Of a stretch of 8,504 bases of DNA, positions 6,460-8,504 are shown piece after piece (the stretch's first letter is position 1; every line of letters starts with the position of its first letter). The notes under the pieces are model-generated. The model was not told the DNA's origin and ran no database searches. It worked only from the letters and a program-made list of their open reading frames with translations. The DNA comes from RGDT01 sp046719305. Lineage in GTDB: Bacteria > Planctomycetota > Planctomycetia > Gemmatales > Gemmataceae. The stretch is taken from contig JBDNDE010000208.1 of assembly GCA_046719305.1 (NCBI GenBank), forward strand, positions 1 through 8,504, read 5' to 3'. The position numbers and the translations under genes were made by a program.

Positions 6460-7188
6460 CTAAGAGAAAAGGGAAGCGGCGGCCCCGGGTCGATCAACCT
6501 GACAAGATGTCTGGCCCAACAAGATACGCTGGACTTCGGCTAGGCTGTCGGCCAAGTGGGTGTGGGGGTGGCCGCGTAGCTGCTCGGCGGTGTGGGTGCC
6601 GGTGGTCACGCCGATCACCAGGCCACAGCCGGCCGCAGTCCCTTCGCCTAGGTCGGCGGCGGTATCGCCGACTTTGGCTACCTTTTTGGGATCGCTCACG
6701 TTCAGGCGACGCATCAACTCATGAATCATATCAGGATATGGCCGACCGCGTGCGACTTCATCGCTGCAAACTACGGCATCGCAGCCGGTCGGCGGATGCC
6801 AGTTGAGCCGCGTCAACAAGATATCGGTAATCTCGCGACTGAACCCGGTGTTAAGGGCCACCCTAAGACCCGCAACACGAAGGCTTCTGATCAGTTCGTG
6901 GGCCCCGTCGATTTCACGAACCTCGGGTGAGGTGGCGTAGTACTGCTTCATCCGGGTCACAAAGTCGTCGTGTACGGCCTGAACCTCCGCCTCGCTAGGC
7001 GTGCGGCCGGCTCGTGTCAGCAACAGCCGTACCGCCTGGGGTTTGGGCAACCCCATTACAGCCGTGACCGCTTCCGCCTGGGCAGTGACACCGACGGCGG
7101 CCAGGGCCCCGCGAAAGGCCACTCCCACAGCATCGGGGTCATGCACGGTTGTACCGGCCAGATCCAACACCACCAGTTCGAGCGTCAT
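6460..7188 (-). CDS. Phosphonatase-like HAD hydrolase (TIGR03351 type)
   Basis: A 242-residue HAD-superfamily enzyme close to phosphonoacetaldehyde hydrolase (PhnX), which splits the C-P bond. Motif I is DLAGTT: nucleophile Asp9, with Ala11 where phosphatases have a second Asp, the phosphonatase hallmark. The cap has MGLPK (Met45, Lys49), spaced like the Met49/Lys53 pair of Bacillus cereus PhnX, so the Schiff-base lysine appears present. Motif II is NTGFSR (Thr114). Arg149 in GRPYP replaces the usual HAD lysine. Motif IV is GDTAAD (Asp175, Asp179). It is shorter than typical PhnX and sits directly after an FAD oxidoreductase, as TIGR03351 members often do. The true substrate is therefore probably an aldehyde derived from an aminophosphonate, not necessarily phosphonoacetaldehyde itself. 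The ATG overlaps the upstream stop (ATGA), with GGAGG 7 nt before it. Confidence 0.9.
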   Translation of the reverse strand: MTLELVVLDLAGTTVHDPDAVGVAFRGALAAVGVTAQAEAVTAVMGLPKPQAVRLLLTRAGRTPSEAEVQAVHDDFVTRMKQYYATSPEVREIDGAHELIRSLRVAGLRVALNTGFSREITDILLTRLNWHPPTGCDAVVCSDEVARGRPYPDMIHELMRRLNVSDPKKVAKVGDTAADLGEGTAAGCGLVIGVTTGTHTAEQLRGHPHTHLADSLAEVQRILLGQTSCQVDRPGAAASLFS

Positions 7189-8309
7189 AGCAGTTCCTCC
7201 ACGAGTTGATCGGCCAGGCCAAAAGAAAGCGTCATGCCCGCTCCGCCGACGCCGGTGACCGCGAAGACATCGCGGGACGGCTCAACCACAACATAAGAAC
7301 GTGTTGGATGTTTGACATAAATGCCATGCCACCGCGCGGCGATGCGAAGATCGGGGATATGCACCAACCGCCGCAGATACGCCAACACCAGTTCATCGAG
7401 TTCCGGGCGATCGAACGGGTCGATGGCGTCGCCGTAGTGGTGGGTGTCGCCCAGCACCAGTTCGCCCTGGCCGTTTTGCGCTGCCATCACATGGATGCCA
7501 TGCTCCCCATAGGCGGGAAGCTCCTCGTCCAGACGCACAGCCAGGGCCGGCAGACTGGGGCAATCAGCAAACGCCTTGTAATGTCGCAGCGTCAGGCCGC
7601 CAGCCATCATCGTGCCTAGGCGAAAATCACGATACGGCGCTGTGCGCATCATCTGCAACTTGACCGGCACCAATTCGCTGCGGGCGAACGACTCTGGCGC
7701 TAAATCGCGAAAATCGGCCCCTGTGGCGAGAATCAGCCGCCGTGCCGCATGACTGCCCCGAGTGGTGTGAATCTGCGGCAAGTGGTAGCCGATGACCGTC
7801 GTATCAAAGAAAAACTGCACGCCGTAGCGGCGCTGGAGCCAGTCGGGCAACTCGGCGATGACTTGACGCGGATCAACGCCGACCTCGCGCGGACTCCACA
7901 GGCCGGCTTGCAACCCCTGCGGCTGCACCGCCGGGAAACGCCGCAACACCTCGCTGGGGCTGAGACACTCCACGCCGTACTCCTGGCCGTGGCGTTGGAC
8001 AAACTCGCGCAAGACGGCAGCTTCGTCTTCATGGTAGGCCAAATGTAACGAGCCGCTCTCGGTATGCCACAGCCCCGAGCTACGCAGCACTTCCAACCAG
8101 ATGTCTCGGCTGCGCAAGGCCAGAGCATACATCGAACCGGACGGTTGACCAATCGGCCAGATCATACCGAAGTTGCGGATCGACGCCCCCTGAGCGCGGC
8201 GGCCCCGCTCAAACACGGCAACCCGCAGGCCCCGTCGTGCCAACGCATAAGCATGGGCCAGCCCAAGGATGCCGGCTCCGGCAATGGCCACATCATAGCT
8301 TTGTGTCAT
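7185..8309 (-). CDS. FAD-dependent oxidoreductase, phosphonate-associated (TIGR03364 type)
   Basis: A 374-residue member of the DAO/glycine-oxidase-like FAD enzymes (pfam01266). The Rossmann dinucleotide motif is GAGILG (Gly11, Gly13, Gly16) with the ribose-binding Glu34 at the end of the second strand. IRNFGMIWPIGQ (about 44-55) is characteristic of the TIGR03364 group, and the C-terminal FAD segment reads TGVGGAGMTLSFG. This family is known to sit beside TIGR03351 phosphonatase-like enzymes, exactly as here, and is proposed to deaminate aminophosphonates oxidatively. From memory, characterised relatives act on 2-aminoethylphosphonate and N-methylated forms, yielding phosphonoacetaldehyde. 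The substrate here is inferred. No signal peptide is visible, so it should be cytoplasmic. Both ends form 4-nt ATGA overlaps with neighbours, so it is the middle gene of an operon. AAGGA lies about 7-8 nt before the ATG. Confidence 0.9.
   Translation of the reverse strand: MTQSYDVAIAGAGILGLAHAYALARRGLRVAVFERGRRAQGASIRNFGMIWPIGQPSGSMYALALRSRDIWLEVLRSSGLWHTESGSLHLAYHEDEAAVLREFVQRHGQEYGVECLSPSEVLRRFPAVQPQGLQAGLWSPREVGVDPRQVIAELPDWLQRRYGVQFFFDTTVIGYHLPQIHTTRGSHAARRLILATGADFRDLAPESFARSELVPVKLQMMRTAPYRDFRLGTMMAGGLTLRHYKAFADCPSLPALAVRLDEELPAYGEHGIHVMAAQNGQGELVLGDTHHYGDAIDPFDRPELDELVLAYLRRLVHIPDLRIAARWHGIYVKHPTRSYVVVEPSRDVFAVTGVGGAGMTLSFGLADQLVEELL
7196..7200 (-). promoter_or_regulatory. Ribosome binding site of the phosphonatase-like gene
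   Basis: GGAGG on the minus strand lies 7 nt before the ATG at 7188 and is inside the 3' end of the oxidoreductase gene. It fixes the start and fits re-initiation at the ATGA junction. Confidence 0.75.
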
Positions 8310-8496
8310 GCTCCGTTCCTTATGAGCGATTCCAACAGCGGCCGATACGTTTCTATTCCAGGGAGGGCCAAACCGGGAATCTTAGCAGCGTCGTCCCAAT
8401 GTCGCAACTGCACCGCCTGACGCCAAAACGGCGACTGTTCAAAGGCAGCCTGCTCAGCCGGCGACATCGGCCCGCCCTGCAGAGCCAGACTCCGCT
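8306..8496 (-). CDS. PhnZ/Phn-HD-like phosphonate degradation protein (C-terminal fragment)
   Basis: The last 62 residues of a gene entering from the right edge. They read RSLALQGGPMSPAEQ, then LRHWDDAAKIPG and a Pro/Tyr/Leu-rich end, finishing in TGA at 8308-8306. The LQGGPM plus LRxWDDxAK pattern is what I recall at the C-terminus of the phosphonate-operon HD proteins (TIGR03276; PhnZ is a mixed-valent di-iron oxygenase that cleaves 1-hydroxy-2-aminoethylphosphonate to glycine and phosphate). The catalytic HD residues are outside the window, so the function rests on the tail and on context. Its TGA overlaps the ATG of the oxidoreductase (ATGA). An apparent in-frame TAG at 8497-8495 uses a base of a probable Illumina adapter remnant, so I treat the gene as intact but cut by a contig end. 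It is too short and open-ended to be found by a simple ORF scan. Confidence 0.75.
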
Positions 8497-8504
8497 AGAT
8501 CGGA
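8497..8504 (+). other. Probable Illumina adapter remnant at the contig end
   Basis: The final eight bases, AGATCGGA, are identical to the first eight bases of the standard Illumina read-through adapter (AGATCGGAAGAGC) and end exactly at the window edge. They also break the reading frame of the partial gene with a stop at the junction, as foreign sequence would. An eight-base match at one fixed place is unlikely by chance, but I cannot check the reads. Confidence 0.7.

Noticed and set aside
8495..8497. In-frame TAG as evidence that the PhnZ-like gene is a pseudogene
   Set aside because: The stop is formed at the junction with a probable adapter remnant; the rest of the frame is intact and family-like.

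Overview
The window looks like chromosomal DNA from a planctomycete (Planctomycetota, plausibly the Gemmatales/Pirellulales side). The main pointers are a DUF1559 protein with a type IV pilin-like N-terminus, a signal-peptide plus proline-rich plus beta-barrel envelope protein, a secreted PQQ-type beta-propeller and moderately high GC. No database search was possible, so the lineage is inference from family composition. I saw no mobile element, CRISPR array, rRNA or tRNA.

Layout. Positions 1-942 (minus) hold a DUF1559 protein whose C-terminus lies outside the window. An AT-rich gap (943-1202) follows. Next come three minus-strand genes in transcription order rimO (4239-2860), pgsA (2870-2319) and an outer-membrane barrel protein (2234-1203). 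A good sigma70-type promoter (4279-4306) precedes rimO, and rimO and pgsA overlap by 11 nt. A small SWIM zinc-finger protein (4764-4369, minus) is divergent from a plus-strand pair: a 2Fe-2S ferredoxin (4832-5191) and an exported PQQ-like beta-propeller protein (5199-6413), only 7 nt apart. The pair ends at a hairpin in a 46-nt convergent gap.

From the right edge, a minus-strand operon runs inwards: the C-terminal end of a PhnZ/Phn-HD-like oxygenase (8496-8306), an FAD-dependent oxidoreductase of the TIGR03364 type (8309-7185) and a phosphonatase-like HAD hydrolase of the TIGR03351 type (7188-6460). Both junctions are 4-nt ATGA overlaps. This is an organophosphonate (aminophosphonate) breakdown cassette. 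The FAD enzyme probably converts an aminophosphonate to an aldehyde, the HAD enzyme probably cleaves its C-P bond through a Schiff-base lysine, and the HD oxygenase may provide a second, oxidative C-P cleavage route. It is the most interesting part of the window.

The last eight bases (8497-8504, AGATCGGA) equal the start of the Illumina read-through adapter. They create an apparent in-frame stop in the HD gene, so that stop should be treated as an artefact of a contig end.
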